From assembly GCA_014529385.2 (NCBI GenBank), contig CM043963.1:96982412-97046411 (forward strand): a stretch of DNA of 64,000 nucleotides, read 5' to 3'. This DNA comes from Adiantum capillus-veneris. Taxonomy: Eukaryota > Streptophyta > Polypodiopsida > Polypodiales > Pteridaceae. This document shows positions 10,115 to 22,393 of this stretch, one piece after another. The notes beneath the pieces were generated by a model. The model made no database searches. It was not told the DNA's origin and worked only from the letters and a program-made list of their open reading frames with translations. Within the stretch, counting starts at the first letter, position 1. Every line of letters begins with the position of its first letter. The translations under genes were made by a program, and so were the position numbers.

Positions 10115-10561
10115 ATGAGTTCTCGCTGTGCTGAGGTCTATCGCGGCGTATCCGTCCAACAAGAGGAGATATTGCCATTTTTTGTAGTTTGGTCTCAAGA
10201 ATCTTGCTATGTTCGCGAACGCGTGCAATTTTTTAGACCAAAAAATCCTCAAGTTCCAGCTATGTTTAAGCCATTGGCAAAAATATCTACATGCTTTGAA
10301 TGTGATCCACACAGAACAATTCTTGTGGATGACTCTCCATACTATTGTTGTGTTTCACCTACAAATAATTGCATATTTCCTTCAAAGTTTGATGAAGAAA
10401 ATATGGTTGATAATGTTCTCATAGAAGAGTTGCTCCCATTCTTGTTGCAACTTGACGGGAGCAAAGACGTGCGTGAGTTTATTGACTCTAATCGTTATGG
10501 ACAAGCCCCAATATCCAATGACAATGAATACAAAGGTCTCATGGACTATTGGAAAGATTGA
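10115..10561 (+). pseudogene. FCP1/NIF-domain phosphatase-like gene, C-terminal half (copy 1)
   Basis: The 148-residue ORF matches the C-terminal half of the NLI-interacting-factor/FCP1 homology domain of HAD phosphatases, which in plants dephosphorylate RNA polymerase II CTD and other targets. Visible: FVVWSQESC (strand with W-x-Q-E), an insertion, then TILVDDSPYY with the conserved acidic pair, an IFPSKF loop, and LLPFLLQLDGSKDVREFID (C-terminal helix). The nucleophile motif DxDG lies in the missing N-terminal half. The ORF starts 12 bp after the element B LTR, so the upstream half may have been displaced by that insertion. A TAG at 10112-10114 precedes the ATG. Confidence 0.6.
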
Positions 10562-10706
10562 AACTCAAGATGGTCACAAAAGGAGATAACCACAAATAAG
10601 CTACCAATGTTTGAGAAGCTAGGAGACCTTTTTGGCAAGCAGGGAAACGGAGATTAGAAGGAACGAAATAGTAGAAATAATAGAAAAATAAAAAACCAAT
10701 ATTGAT

Positions 10707-10835
10707 ATGATGAAGGGAGCACAATTAATATCCTTAGCAAGGAAGTTGGGTTGTGCCACACCATCATTGAAGGCTGTAACAGCTAAGGCTTTTGTCAAGA
10801 AGCTACTAAATGAGCACAATCTTCTCAAACATTAA
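10707..10835 (+). CDS. Small ORF, 42 residues, unknown
   Basis: Begins MMKGAQLISLARKLGC and ends KKLLNEHNLLKH. Basic and helix-rich, it could be a 3' exon or tail of the phosphatase-like gene just upstream, or chance. No family recognised. Confidence 0.2.
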   Translation: MMKGAQLISLARKLGCATPSLKAVTAKAFVKKLLNEHNLLKH

Positions 10836-11461
10836 GGTACTACTCACTAGAAATCATGTTAAATTTTCAATAAATACTTTTGCAAACGATATTTGTATTT
10901 TGATTCAAAACACTCACATTATTATGGTTTCTTCGAGATTTCATCCAGATTATTCTTTGAAGGAGTATTTCATAGGGCATTTGGACCATTTCATTCAGAT
11001 GAAAGAAGAAACCTCTAAGAACAGCAAGGGGTTACTTTGCAAATTCTTTTGTCTTTGCAATCTAAAAACAATTCACACAAAGATTATTCTCTGTGTTTGA
11101 GTTTTTCTTGATATTGAACCATTGGTTTTTAGACCAATTTTTACCTAATTGTACTTCACCATTGGTTTTTAGACCAATTGTATCAATTGATTTGGAGAGC
11201 TTTAAAATTTACTTATGTATTGACAAATTGTCCTACTTTATATCACATGGTTTTTTAGTATTGTGATACCAATTTAAGATTCTTTTGGATGTCTATAGTG
11301 ATCAAATGTTGAATGCTAAAACCATCAATTTTGTTTTAAGGTTTAAAAATGAATAGCAACTAAATGTTTCGTGTTTCTTTTTAGAGCCAAAAGAAAGAAA
11401 TATTTTGTTTTTAGATTGGGATAATTCATTTGAAAGAGAAAATTCTTCTATTCAACCTTTT

Positions 11462-12163
11462 ATGGGGCCTCATCAAAGCCATCAACCACCCCCTACTCAG
11501 TTATTACTACTTACCTTGAAGCAACAACGGAGGGTTCTTATCTTATATATAGAGGGTTTACTACTTCATTTAGTTGAAATGCGACACGGTGATATTGTTC
11601 CATCATGGGCCGAGCACATGCAAATTGTGCTTGACAAAGATCAAGTTTATCATGTGGTGCACCGTGATGCTAAAGCTTTCTTGGACTTTTGTTTTGATTA
11701 TTTTGAACCTTGGATATGGAGTTGCTATAACCTAACCAAAGCTCAACATATATTTGAGATGTGCTTTTCTAGGCATTGTTCAAAGTTCAAGATGTTTATG
11801 AGCAATAAGCATTGTCAAAATCCAAATATCATGATTGGATATAAAAGAGTTTATCATAAGAATTTGACTTTGGTTTGGGAGATGTTTGAGGATCTACATG
11901 CTAGCAACTCATTAGTTTTTGATGATACTCCATATAGAGTGATGTGGAATATGCCAGGAACTTATCTCGTATTTCCAAAATCTTGGAGACAAACACCCGA
12001 ACAACTTCAATGCTTCTTAGAAGGCACACTAGCTCCATGGTTAGTGGGATGGTTGTGTGCAAGAAACAAGAGGAGTTATACTTCCAATACAATTGTGAAC
12101 AAGGTAGAGGATCGTGAGACAACTTATGTCATGAATGTCTACTTGTCAAGAAGACAGTATTGA
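11462..12163 (+). pseudogene. FCP1/NIF-domain phosphatase-like gene (copy 2), catalytic Asp lost
   Basis: A nearly complete NIF-type HAD domain of about 233 residues from the in-frame ATG at 11462. Residues 17-32 (QQRRVLILYIEGLLLH) align with the nucleophile strand, where DxDG is expected; here it reads Y-I-E-G, so the phosphate-accepting Asp is gone. Further on: AKAFLDFCFDYFEPWIWS (the F-E-V-x-I-W-S-type strand), LTLVWEMFEDLH, NSLVFDDTPYRV (conserved acidic pair kept), and LVFPKSW. The frame is open throughout without stops despite the lost nucleophile. It lies 0.9 kb after copy 1 on the same strand, suggesting a local duplication. Pseudoenzyme or pseudogene cannot be told apart from sequence alone. 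Confidence 0.6.
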
Positions 12164-12169
12164 GAGTCA

Positions 12170-13420
12170 TATGTTGAAGTTGTTTGGCAAGAATGTAGTG
12201 ACAGAGATATCAATTGTACACAAAACCAGATATCAATTAGAACTGTTTCATTGTAAATTGTTATTCAAGGTGAATATAAATTGTACATTTATCTTTCATC
12301 CAACCATTTATCACATTATTTTTTTCTACTTGAAGTGTACCATATTGTAAGGGGACTTCTGTTCAATATAATGTGTTTCACATGGAGTGCACCTTAACAT
12401 TTGGAGGACTCTTTATTAATAGAATGCATGCTTCTTATGGGTGCTCTTTTCCTTGTTTCTTTGAGTAGGAAATTATCTATATTGTGCTCATATCTTGTGT
12501 AAATGGATCCACTATAAATATTTAGACCTTGTTGTAACTTGGATGTTTCCACAAAGTTCACCCTAGTGAAAGGGGACTTCTTTATTAATGGAGCGAATTC
12601 TAGTTTAAGGACACAAATTTTTCTTTGTATTTTTAGTTTGGAATGATGTCACTATTTTTGTTTACAATGTATAAATGTATTTAGTCAAGAGAACTCTTTT
12701 TGCTTCAAGACACAAGTACAACATGAACAATGTCCTTTTTTCTTCAAAACATGAGTATGACTTCTTATGTTGGGTGAATGGGTGGTAAATATTATTTGTA
12801 CTTAATATAAGTTGTATCAATAGAAGACCTCTTTTTTTATACTCATTCAATTAAAAAAATATTCATTGAACAATGTTATTGTCATATTAGCATGGACACT
12901 CATACAAGAATATGCCATGTTGTTGTGATATTGGCATGGGAATTCATATGCATGTATTCATGCACAAATAAAATAATTCTTATCTAAATCAATCAATTTT
13001 AAAAAATATGCATCATAACCCATTCATTTAGAACACAATATCAAAATCCCAACTCTTTATCATAAAATCCATTATTGACATTAGTTTAATTCTTCTTCCT
13101 TAAGACTCGTGTTTTTCAAATATGTTTAATGATAAGAACAATGTAATAAACACAAGAGGTTTACCTTTATTATAGTTGCAAATAGATTGAAATTGAACAT
13201 ATTTGAAAGAATACATCTATGTGCATAAAGTGGCGTATCACATGGTATTCTAGAATGTAATATATGTGATCTTGACACTTCTTGATGTATCTCAAGAAAT
13301 ATCTAAAAAAGCAAAGTGAAAGCGATATCTTAAATAAAATTCATTTTTTTGTTTGTTAATGGTCAAATTGGGATTTAGAACAACTTAGAAATATATATAG
13401 GTACTCATTTTAACATATCA
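12170..13420. other. AT-rich non-coding DNA
   Basis: No gene seen. Loose repeats of an AGGGGACTTCTTTATTAAT-like phrase occur around 12350, 12405 and 12570, suggesting an old tandem repeat. Confidence 0.4.
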
Positions 13421-13429
13421 CTTTGAGTG

Positions 13430-13775
13430 TAGCTTGGACAAGAAGTTGACTTTGTATTCCTTCATAGGTTAAGGGAACCTAGCTTGGACAAGTGGTGGGA
13501 TTTATATTCCTCCAAAGGAGACTAGCTTAGATAAGTGCACCATGAAACCAACACTCTTATGATGCAAGCAATCATATGATACATGTTTTATGTATGCTTC
13601 ATGCCTCAAATGAAGAAATCCTAGATTAGTAGTGGAATTTTCTTGGATGAGGTTGAATATCATAGAAAGGTAGGTTATTTTCCTCAATTTGGGTCGTAGT
13701 TTGGATAAGTGGTGGACCTTGAATAAGTTTAGGTACTCATCTTGAACTTAGCTTGGATAAATGGTGGACCTTGAA
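13430..13775. repeat. Degenerate dispersed repeat 'TAGCTTGGAYAAGTGGTGG'
   Basis: At least five variants occur at about 13430, 13480, 13520, 13695 and 13745, several followed by GACCTTGAA or GGGATTTATATTCCTCC. No coding potential. Confidence 0.55.
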
Positions 13776-13779
13776 ACTT

Positions 13780-14470
13780 TACCTTAAAATAAATCATAGG
13801 TAGGACAATAAGGCATACACAACGATAATAACTGGAATGCACTAGTATCTTCATGGTTCAATTGACTAAAGCCATGAAATTTCAAGTCGAATTTTGTTCT
13901 CAATGTGTAATCTACATGCATAATTTGGAATGAGACCTTAACAAAATTGACGTCTTTGACAAAGATCTCATTACTATATACATGATATGTTGAAAGTTGT
14001 CCAACCTAGGAATTGGGATTTTTCCACTTTACCTAATATAGTCTTATCAATCTTAGAGTTTGTTTTTGATGGTGATTCACTCTATGAGTCACATTGGTCA
14101 CAATATTTTGAGGAACTACCCATTTTGATTTTAGTCAAGTCTTCATTTTTTACGTCATCAAAAAGTATTATAAGAATTTCACTTGACATGTTTACTGGTG
14201 AGAATTGTTTCACTTTGTCTCCCTCAAGTGCTACCCAAGTTGCACCTCTATTTTTCTAGGTGTGTATGGTTGCTGCTAGGTGTACCCCATTGATGTTGTC
14301 TATCTTATCCATTTCAGGTAGGATATCCATTTAAGCAGAGTCCTTCCTAATTTATATTTCTTTCTTCTACAAGTATAACAATACCATAGTGGGTTTGAGA
14401 GAATTGTGGTGTCAGATTTATTTTCAATTATAAATTTGTTCCCTAAACTATGTGCTTGAATGTTTACAAG
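13780..14470. other. Non-coding DNA before the gypsy remnant
   Basis: No supported gene. An open plus-strand frame at 13987-14259 shows no family resemblance and lies antisense to the strand carrying the neighbouring element. Confidence 0.35.
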
Positions 14471-14476
14471 GTCAAC

Positions 14477-15900
14477 TCAAATGATGGAATCTTGGAGCTG
14501 TTGTAAGTAGACATGGTTTTTAGACCAGTCATGCACCATTGTTTCTTCGTTCATAAAAGGACATCCTAAGAGCATCTCATAAGACATATAATGCTTGGAG
14601 AAACACATAACAATGAAGGCATGCCTTACCTTGTGTCCAAGGACCATGATCTTGAGATCTTTCATCATTTCAATAGGTTGTGCGATAGTTTCATTGACGA
14701 TTTTTACCACTATGTTTGTGACTTCAAGGTAAGGTATTTCGATATATTCCCAATAGTTCTTAGCTCAATGCTTACTTCAACACCACCATCTAGGATTCCT
14801 TCACAGTTAATACCTTAGTAGTGATTGGTAGGGTCACATTTGATTCATCACCTTCAAAGTATTGTCCCAACTTGTAAACACTTATTCAACTACAAAGCCT
14901 TCATCTAGTTTGGGTCAGAGGATCAATGTGTTTCTCCTCAATAGATAATTTTGTTAGGCCTATCCATCAATGCAAATTGTGGCAACCCAAATTGTCTTTC
15001 TCCATTGAGAAATTCCCAAAGAGCTAGGAATAGCCTCGGATCACTGTACAATTTAGACATGATAGTAGTTTTGACTTCAAAATCCGTGAAGTCCATTAAT
15101 TTGGTGATATTCAATGGAAATTTTTGAGATTCTATTCCATGACCTAAGGCTAGTGAAGATGGGATCTCCACATCTTCAATGGGGCTAGGTATTACCTCAC
15201 TAAAAGTCCTCTCAAACAGATAATTTGTATGCCCAGTTTGTGATGTCTTACACTCACTTTCTTCCTAGATGATAGTAGGTATTGTTAATAGTTTTTGGTC
15301 TTTGTGAGGTTGAGGTTGTGTGGGAAAAACTGCGTTCGTATCCCTACGTTGCTTAGGTTCCGGATCTATTTCCATTTAGGTCTCCTCTATCAAACTCCTT
15401 AAATTAATAACTCATTCAATCTCCTCTATAGGATTCAAGAAAGTCCCATTCTTCTTTGTGGTCTCTGGTGTTCTGGCCCTTGTGTCTTTGCTTGGAGGTT
15501 CTCATCTAATTTGGTTAGCCTTGAGGTGGTTGTCTTAGTTTCCATGGCGGAATGAATCTAAATCATCTGTATAGGGTCATTTGTGTACACAAGGTCATCA
15601 CTGGTCCTTGTGTTAATATCTGATCTAGGCTTTGAATTTGTAACTTTTAGAAATCTCTTCCTTGATGTCTTCTTCTTCCTTGCTTGGACAATTGATGCAA
15701 CATCTCTCTCTCTTGACTGTGTGAGTAGATTTATTGGTACCACACGTGTAGTTTGTGGTGTCCCATTGGTAATCTCAATTAAGTTCAATAATGTGATCTT
15801 TGGTGTGTTTGGATTATTGGATGTTGGGCAATAAAATGATCTATGCCACAAAAATTACAAATAGGTGTTGGCATTGTAGATTTTCTTCCTTGACTTGTCT
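14477..15900 (-). pseudogene. Old gypsy remnant: gag knuckle and protease C-terminal part
   Basis: Minus-strand pieces in gag-to-protease order. Near 15835-15880 a zinc-knuckle-like CNFCGIDHFIAQH is readable. At 15558-15851 there is a basic segment (QARKKKTSRKRFLKV), and at 14938-15171 a linker (KFPLNITKLMDFTDFEVK). At 14477-14710 there is a typical protease C-terminal stretch (LKIMVLGHKVRHAFIVMCF, MLLGCPF, HDWSKNHVYLQ). Many stops and frameshifts. No LTR or primer site found. It lies 3' (on this strand) of the separate pol remnant at 16950-20175, so the two are either different elements or rearranged parts of one. Confidence 0.6.
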
Positions 15901-15904
15901 ACAT

Positions 15905-16940
15905 TGGTTTAGCATTCCCTGCTAATCAAGCACATGCATGCAAATAGGAAGATTGATATATAGGCCTAGGTATGGAACCGTAGGATTTGTTACCACAAGA
16001 AAGGGATTGGGTTATGGGAAAAACACAAGAGTGGCCATTCATGACATAGTTAGTAAGTTAATTACAAGAGACTAGAGAGAGATATTAACACTAATAGAGG
16101 TAGAAAGTCATGAAGTAGATTGATAACAAACTAGATGCAAATGATGAGTACAAAGTGGGTTGAAAGTGATGGGATACAAATGGTCTAGATTAGGATTCCT
16201 TTATAGAGTAGGAAGAGAGCATTTGATGATACAAGCAATGATGTCAAAGTGTAGGCTTCCAAAGTAGAGGGTGTTTCCACTAGTTGGTGGTGTGAATGTG
16301 TCGTCACACACCCCAACACACACAAGTCTTTAATGATGCTTGTATGCGTAAGATTTATGTATGGAGGACAAGGTATGGTCTATATACAAAAAGATAAGAG
16401 GGAATATACAAACGGTGGACAATGTAAGCGGCATACCTAGGCCAAAACATAACACACACCTAGATGTAACTATTTGCATAAATATTGAAACTGATAATGG
16501 ATTTTACAAAGAAACCTCTATATTTTGTTCCTCATATAATATGTAATATTTTCATACAAGTGGGGCCATAATATACATTCATGTTTTTTCTGGGTTTACC
16601 TAGCCAAATTATTAGCTATTTGAGAGCTTTTATGGAAATATGGGTAGAGTTTCCTAGCACACACATGCCTATATACAATATAAAAGTGTAGATAGCCATA
16701 GTGTTAAGGTGAGAATTGAATTGGGTGAGGTGTCTCACTATGACATAACTCGGATAGCCAAAAACTAGCTATTGTCTATATCCCCCCCCCCCGAAAAAAA
16801 ACAAACAGTGGTACACATTGTAATGATCATTTTGGGTGGTCATGCATTGATTCCTTGATCTTTCCTTCTTTCTTTGATATCTTTGCATCTTTATGTATTA
16901 CATATTGAGAATCACATAATTTTATTTGATGAGAGGAAGA
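15905..16940. other. Non-coding DNA, with poly-C/poly-A tract
   Basis: No gene seen. A run of C followed by GA-rich poly-A lies near 16780-16802. Confidence 0.4.
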
Positions 16941-16949
16941 ACAACAATA

Positions 16950-19900
16950 GCAGCATACCTTCTTAAGATTCTCCTTCACTTGCTAGTTTTTTAAGTGCTT
17001 TGAAAGGATGCATCTTAAATACTAGCTGGTACCCATTCACCTTCTTAGGATGGTCTTTTCTATCCAAGTCCATCAAATTGAATTACTAGAATCGAATCTT
17101 TCTTGACAATGTATGACCCTTCCCATCTAGTTCCAAACTTGGCATCAAACCAATTATCAAGTTTGATTTAGACAATACCACAATGCCACATTAAAAGATA
17201 AGGGAATCAAAGAAGGATATTTAGGAAATACCAATATAAAAGCTTGGACTAACATATCCCACAAGCAAAATATTCTTCACGGTGTAGGTCTTGTGAAAAA
17301 TGACCACTATATGCTTATGAATGTAAACTTTTTAGAATGGATGGAATGTCCTCAATTGTGAGTACTCTTTTGAAAGATAATCTTTTCTTCATTGATAGAG
17401 GGAACCTTCTAAGAAAAAAGAAGAACTGGCCTTCTTCATGAGCTTACTCTTTTGAGACTTTATGAAGCCTTGTGGAAACTTGCCTCCCAAAATGTACTCA
17501 ACTATGGGAGCTATGCTTCTTTTTCCACACATGCAATTGCTTGTTGTCCAATTAAATTAGTATTCTCATTTTGTTTCCTAGGAATATGATACACTTGCAC
17601 CCATTCAAATTGATTAAACAACCTACACAATCCATGAACTTTTAACCTTAGTCTCTCGTTCTTGCATGCCCAAATGCCTAAAATATTCTTCACAATGAGA
17701 AATGCATCCCCTTTTACCATGAGACATTGTATCTATTGATCCATGCATATCTTCAAGCTATGGAGTAGTATACAATACTCTACTTCTTTGTTTTAGTAGA
17801 ACTTGAAAAAGTGACCACCTCTTCATAACCACTTCTCCATTTGGATCAAGCAAAATAATCCCTCCCCCTATTTATCTATGGATATCCTAAAATCTCCATC
17901 AAAGAACAAGTTAAATGCATTAGGTATAATTCTAGGTGGTGACAATGGTAGGGTCTTTACTTCCAACAACTTAATTTTCCTCTCATGCACTTTATAACTT
18001 TGGTACCTTAATTTCCATTTCATGCACTGAGAATTCCTACCAATTGTGCATACACACTATCCTCTACCTTAATCTCCATCTCATGCACTAAGAATCCCTA
18101 CCAATTGTGCATGCACAATATCTTCTACTTTGAAAAAGTATTAAAACTTTTGCAATTCTATAGCCCACTTTGTGATTCTAGCACTAGGAGGCAATTGAGA
18201 TGACACCCAAGGGAACAAATTTTCCACAATGAGAATTACAAAAGGTTTTGATAACATGTATGATCTATATTTTCTCACCACAAAGATAAGAGAAATCATA
18301 ATGATTTCTATTTCTTTTTATGTCTTCTCCAAAGTATTCATGACCCTATTATGTCTTCTCCAAAGTATTCATGACCCTATTAGCAAAGTAGATTGGTAAA
18401 AAATAAATAGAAATCATAATGATTTCTATTTATTTTTATGTCTTCTCCAAAGTATTCATGACCCTATTAGCAAAGTAGATTGGTCACATCCATAGTAGCA
18501 AAATAACACCAATTGTTTTCTTTCCAACACTAGAGCTAGCAAAGAATGTATACTCCAAGGAAGAAGGCATGAGTATTAATATTCATAACAAAATGAATTT
18601 AATGTTACAAAAATATTTCTCAAGTTCAACCTGCAAACTCTTCTTGTTGTGTCAATTTTTGCAAGGGGTGAAGTAACTTTGAGACTAACAGAATGAAACA
18701 TGACATTAAATACTCCTTTTGAATGAATTAAATGACCTCCTTGAGATTCTTGAGGGATGTAAATTGAATAAGAGACTTTGCTTTGGAAGGATCCACATCA
18801 ATGCCTTTGCAAGAAACTTTGTGGCCAAGAAAAATCACTTCATCCTCACCTATGTGGCATTTGTCTAGATTGAGTTGGCCTCCAATGTTATAGAGTTTCT
18901 TTAAGCCTTCTTCTACCTTTTGTATATGGAATGATTTAGAGGTATAGATGCAAAAATCCTCAATGAACACTCTAATGGACTTTAAAAGAATAAAAATGTT
19001 ATAGGAGCATTTGTCAACTTAAATGGCATGACTTTATCGGCATGAAAACCCCAAGGAGTGATAAAGGTTGTTTTTAATTGATCATACAATGCAATCACTA
19101 TTTGAAAATATCATGAGTAGACATCACACACAATATACTTCTCATATCTAGTTATCTTATTTAGTATCACATCCCAAAATGAAAGAGAGAAGTTATCTCG
19201 CTTGGTTGCCTCATTAGTGGCATATAGCCCACACATACCTTCCACTTTCCATTGTTTTCGGGAGTGACCACAAATAGAGAGACCCACACCTCTTTAAGTA
19301 GAGCTTTCTCATCAATAAATCCTAGCCTTCGTAGACTTTGTTCTTCAGGCTTTAAATCAATCTTGTGCTGAATGGCATCTACTCCATGACCATGTGTATA
19401 GTCTTTAGTAAAAATCCTAGGAAACTTCCTTAGTACACAATTAATTCCTCTTCTTCTTTACTTGCAAGTGTCTTGGATAGCATACCTTCTAACATTTCTT
19501 CATATTGCACACTTTGGTTTTCTTAGGAGGCTACCTCCTCAAGCCTTGACAATAGGTCTCTTGCTTGTTTGGGCTAAACCTTACCCCCATGAATTCAATA
19601 GAGGATTATTCTTTAGTAATGTTGCTGCTACTTCATTCCTTTGAGGTGTTATCAATTCAATGTTGTTTTATTTCACCTTCTTGAGAAGAGTCTTTTTGTA
19701 ACTCTTCTTGCCGTTGCTATTTCATGTCAAAAATAACCTTATATGATTGTCATTCTTGAAAATAAACTTTTCACTCTACCAATCTTGCAAATCTTGCATT
19801 CTCATTAGCCATGGTTTACCCATGGATAACCATTTCCTATGCTATAAATCACATAAAAATCAACAGCCTTTCCAATACCAAAAGCTTACACCATAAATTT

Positions 19901-20175
19901 TCTAACAATCCCTAGGTACCTAGCCTTGCTATTGTCTGCGTCATTTTCATCTTAATTTCTTACATCTCATGGATGTGCATACTTAATCCATGCATGGGTT
20001 TTTCTTTCATTATGAAAACGTATGCATCCCCATCCACAAGAGCCTTTTTAACTAGCCTCCCCTTGATATAACAAATTAGCACATGTGTATTGTCCTCATC
20101 CATCTTTGTTTTTGTAATTATAACAACTAGAACAATCTCTTTTGTCTTCCTTATAGTGCTTAGTGCTCTTATCAA
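16950..20175 (-). pseudogene. Old gypsy pol remnant: protease, RT, RNase H, integrase ends
   Basis: On the minus strand, reading down in coordinate: protease (ALVDGDAYVFIMKEK, 19960-20175; the active-site triad reads D-G-D), then RT entry region (QHKIDLKPEEQ, VVTPENNGKWKVCV, about 19200-19390). Next is the RT catalytic area (MFIEDFCIYTS, where Y-x-D-D has become F-I-E-D) with LGHKVSCKGIDVDPSKAK (18728-18970), and RNase H (LFFDGDF near 17880; VKGDAFLIVKNILGIWACKN and VQVYHIPRKQNENTN at 17511-17720). Last are a trace of the integrase zinc region (17250-17450) and the pol tail FGTRWEGSYIVKKDSI near 17080-17150. Most of the integrase core is deleted. Very old and inactive. Confidence 0.7.
18298..18487. 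repeat. Local duplication within the pol remnant
   Basis: ATGTCTTCTCCAAAGTATTC and the following CATGACCCTATT occur three times (about 18320, 18353 and 18437), and AAATCATAATGATTTCTATT occurs twice. Units of about 34 and 85-120 bp are nested, as in slippage or unequal exchange. Confidence 0.85.
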
Positions 20176-20253
20176 ATACCTCCTAACTTGACTATCTTGT
20201 AGTGCCTAATGCTTTGTGAGATCCCTTCTAACTTATGGACATAAAGTTAAAAA

Positions 20254-20610
20254 TTGGGGCCAAGAGATGTTAGGACCCTTACTTCTGAGGTCTTGCAGAA
20301 GGTTGTATGGAGCCATACCAGGTCCAAGAGGAAAGTCTTGAAGTTTGTTGCAATGTTGGATTTTTTTGACTTCCTTAGTCAAGGAGGAATCCCAAACTCT
20401 TCATTAACTGATTTCAATGATGATAAGATTGAGCGAGTTAATGAGAGGCACTTTATCAGAACAGACATAGCCAAGAGCTCTTGTAAGTCACTTATTTCTT
20501 CATTTGAGAGGCTATATAAATTGGCCCTAGACCTCCTAATGATGGTGGTTAAATTTATGAATGGATATGCTAAGCATGAGGAAGGTTCTAGCAAGCCAGA
20601 CATTGAATAA
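20254..20610 (+). CDS. ORF of 118 residues, unknown, probably a gene fragment
   Basis: Open frame with an ordinary amino-acid mix (KRKVLKFVAMLDFFDFLSQG, then FERLYKLALDLLMMVVKFMN), predicted mostly helical. The first ATG is preceded by AT-rich DNA with no clear promoter. I recognise no family, and a shadow minus-strand frame overlaps it. It could be an exon fragment of a host gene carried by surrounding repeats. Confidence 0.3.
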   Translation: MGPRDVRTLTSEVLQKVVWSHTRSKRKVLKFVAMLDFFDFLSQGGIPNSSLTDFNDDKIERVNERHFIRTDIAKSSCKSLISSFERLYKLALDLLMMVVKFMNGYAKHEEGSSKPDIE

Positions 20611-20619
20611 CTCTTAAGA

Positions 20620-21230
20620 TTTTTCTTTCTTGTTTTTTGTTAAGAAGTAAAAGAAACCGCGTATCTTTTCCATTGTCCAAAGGAATTCTGTAATTTTGTG
20701 AAAATCATTTTTCTTGAACACTGGTCTAAAACATTGCTGACATGTTTTTTGTAGGCCTTCCTATGCATCATCTCTTGACCTTGAAGGAATCCCCCCCTTC
20801 CTTTACTTTTGCACGATATTTGAGTATTTTTCAACTCTTTGCTTTATCATAGCAGAACTTAGTAATTTTCAACTCTTTGCTCATGGGGAAACCTTACTAG
20901 CTGACTATCGTGAATATCTTAGGGTGCTACGAATATAGAGCATCACCTATTTGTTTTAATTTATTGACAAGTATCACTATCCTCAGTGAATTTTATTTAT
21001 CTTTTATGAGGAATCTACCAAGATCCCAAAAGACAAAATTAAAGGTTCGGCTATATGCAAGAAGTTTGTGCTGCATTACCTACTGCATGCTTGTCTCATC
21101 CCCTTTATTGAAAGAAAGAATCTTAATAAAATCCATTAATTTTTGTTTCTCACTTTTTCAAACCCCCCCCCCCCCCCTTCTCATTGTGCAAGTAATAAAA
21201 AAACTCTAGAGTTTAGACCCTCTGTTTGCA
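20620..21230. other. Non-coding DNA with poly-C tract
   Basis: No gene seen. A pure poly-C run lies near 21163-21178. Confidence 0.4.
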
Positions 21231-21257
21231 TGTCAAAAACCTCCCTCTCTCTCATGT

Positions 21258-21286
21258 GACTCTCTCTCTCTCTCTCTCTCTCTCTC
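21258..21286. repeat. (CT)n microsatellite
   Basis: Uninterrupted TC dinucleotides; first of the microsatellite cluster running to about 26.6 kb. Confidence 0.95.
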
Positions 21287-21470
21287 AAAATATGCAATAC
21301 GCCTTTGATGACTCTATGGAAATTCATGTGATATAGCATGCATACAAAAAGACCCTGCTCCTTCTCAATAAGGCTATCTGCCACCACATCCACATCCAAT
21401 ACTGTCACCACCATCCTCAAGTGCAAAAATTGATGGGGCAAGGGCTATATCAAAAAATTTTGAGAGGCAA

Positions 21471-21474
<4 letters not shown>

Positions 21475-21508
<34 letters not shown>
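21475..21508. repeat. (CT)n microsatellite
   Basis: CT dinucleotide run of about 34 bp. Confidence 0.95.
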
Positions 21509-21510
<2 letters not shown>

Positions 21511-21529
21511 GTATACCTAAAAGAAGGGT

Positions 21530-21665
21530 CTGCACCAATGCTTATCCTTTGAGGGAGTTTTTTTTAATAGCACATTGAAGAGATTTAAAAAGGAAAAGTC
21601 AATTCACTTTTCTCCCTCGAAGGGTCTGCTCCAATGCTGGTCCTTTGAGGGAGTTTTTTGGCTTT
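21530..21665. repeat. Repeat with 'CCTTTGAGGGAGTTTTTT', two copies
   Basis: GGTCTGCACCAATGCTTATC and GGTCTGCTCCAATGCTGGTC, each followed by CTTTGAGGGAGTTTTTT, lie about 95 bp apart. The stretch between (CACATTGAAGAG, TTAAAAAGGAAAAGTCAATT) recurs at 22301-22350. A reverse-complement relative lies at 23785-23855. Confidence 0.75.
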
Positions 21666-21767
21666 CTAAAAGAAACCCTTAGTGTTGGGTTGGGTTAGGG
21701 GGTCTTCCATGGTTTTCAGTGCATGATGGAGACTTACCTTTCATTTCACATCCTGTCTTTAAACAAT

Positions 21768-21920
21768 AGAATGCTAAAGTGAAGTTTTACCTTACATAAT
21801 TTTAGTAAATTTTACACACACACACACACACATATGTTTTTTTGCATTCTATTGTTTTAGAATGCTCCAGTGAAGTTTCACCTTGCATAATTCTAATAAA
21901 TTCTACACACACACATATTA
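21768..21920. repeat. Tandem duplication of about 90 bp ending in (AC)n
   Basis: AAGTGAAGTTTTACCTTACA...AAATTTTACACACAC and CAGTGAAGTTTCACCTTGCA...AAATTCTACACACAC are two copies, each preceded by an AATAGAATGC/TAGAATGC motif. Confidence 0.8.
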
Positions 21921-22356
21921 ATTAGTTCTTTTTATTTCAGCTTTCATTTCACAACTTCACATGGCTTTACATTTCTTGCATTTTATAGCTTGATCCCAAT
22001 TAATGTTAACATTCAAGAAAGTCTCTTTTATCAAGCGGCTGTTGATCGAGTTTCCTCCTCACAAAGGAAAAAACCGAAAATACTAGCAAAAATTTTAAGA
22101 TTTGCAAAATGTTTGAACGACATTCTCACATCTTTCATCCATTTTTCTTTAGTTTACCATGGTTTGCAGCTAGCTAGTCTCGATTCTCAATCGGCTCAAG
22201 ACTAAGTTGATGCAATCCTTTTCCAAGCACTGATATAGTTTAAACAATTTTATCACTTTCTTATTGTTTTTGAAAGCCGTTGTGACCCTTTCACTTGTTT
22301 AATAACACATTGAAGAGCTTTAAAAAGGAAAAGTCAATTCACTTTTGCATTTAGTA

Positions 22357-22360
<4 letters not shown>

Positions 22361-22392
<32 letters not shown>
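22361..22392. repeat. (GA)n microsatellite
   Basis: GA dinucleotide run of about 32 bp, next to the second copy of the CACATTGAAGAG repeat. Confidence 0.95.
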
Positions 22393-22393
<1 letters not shown>

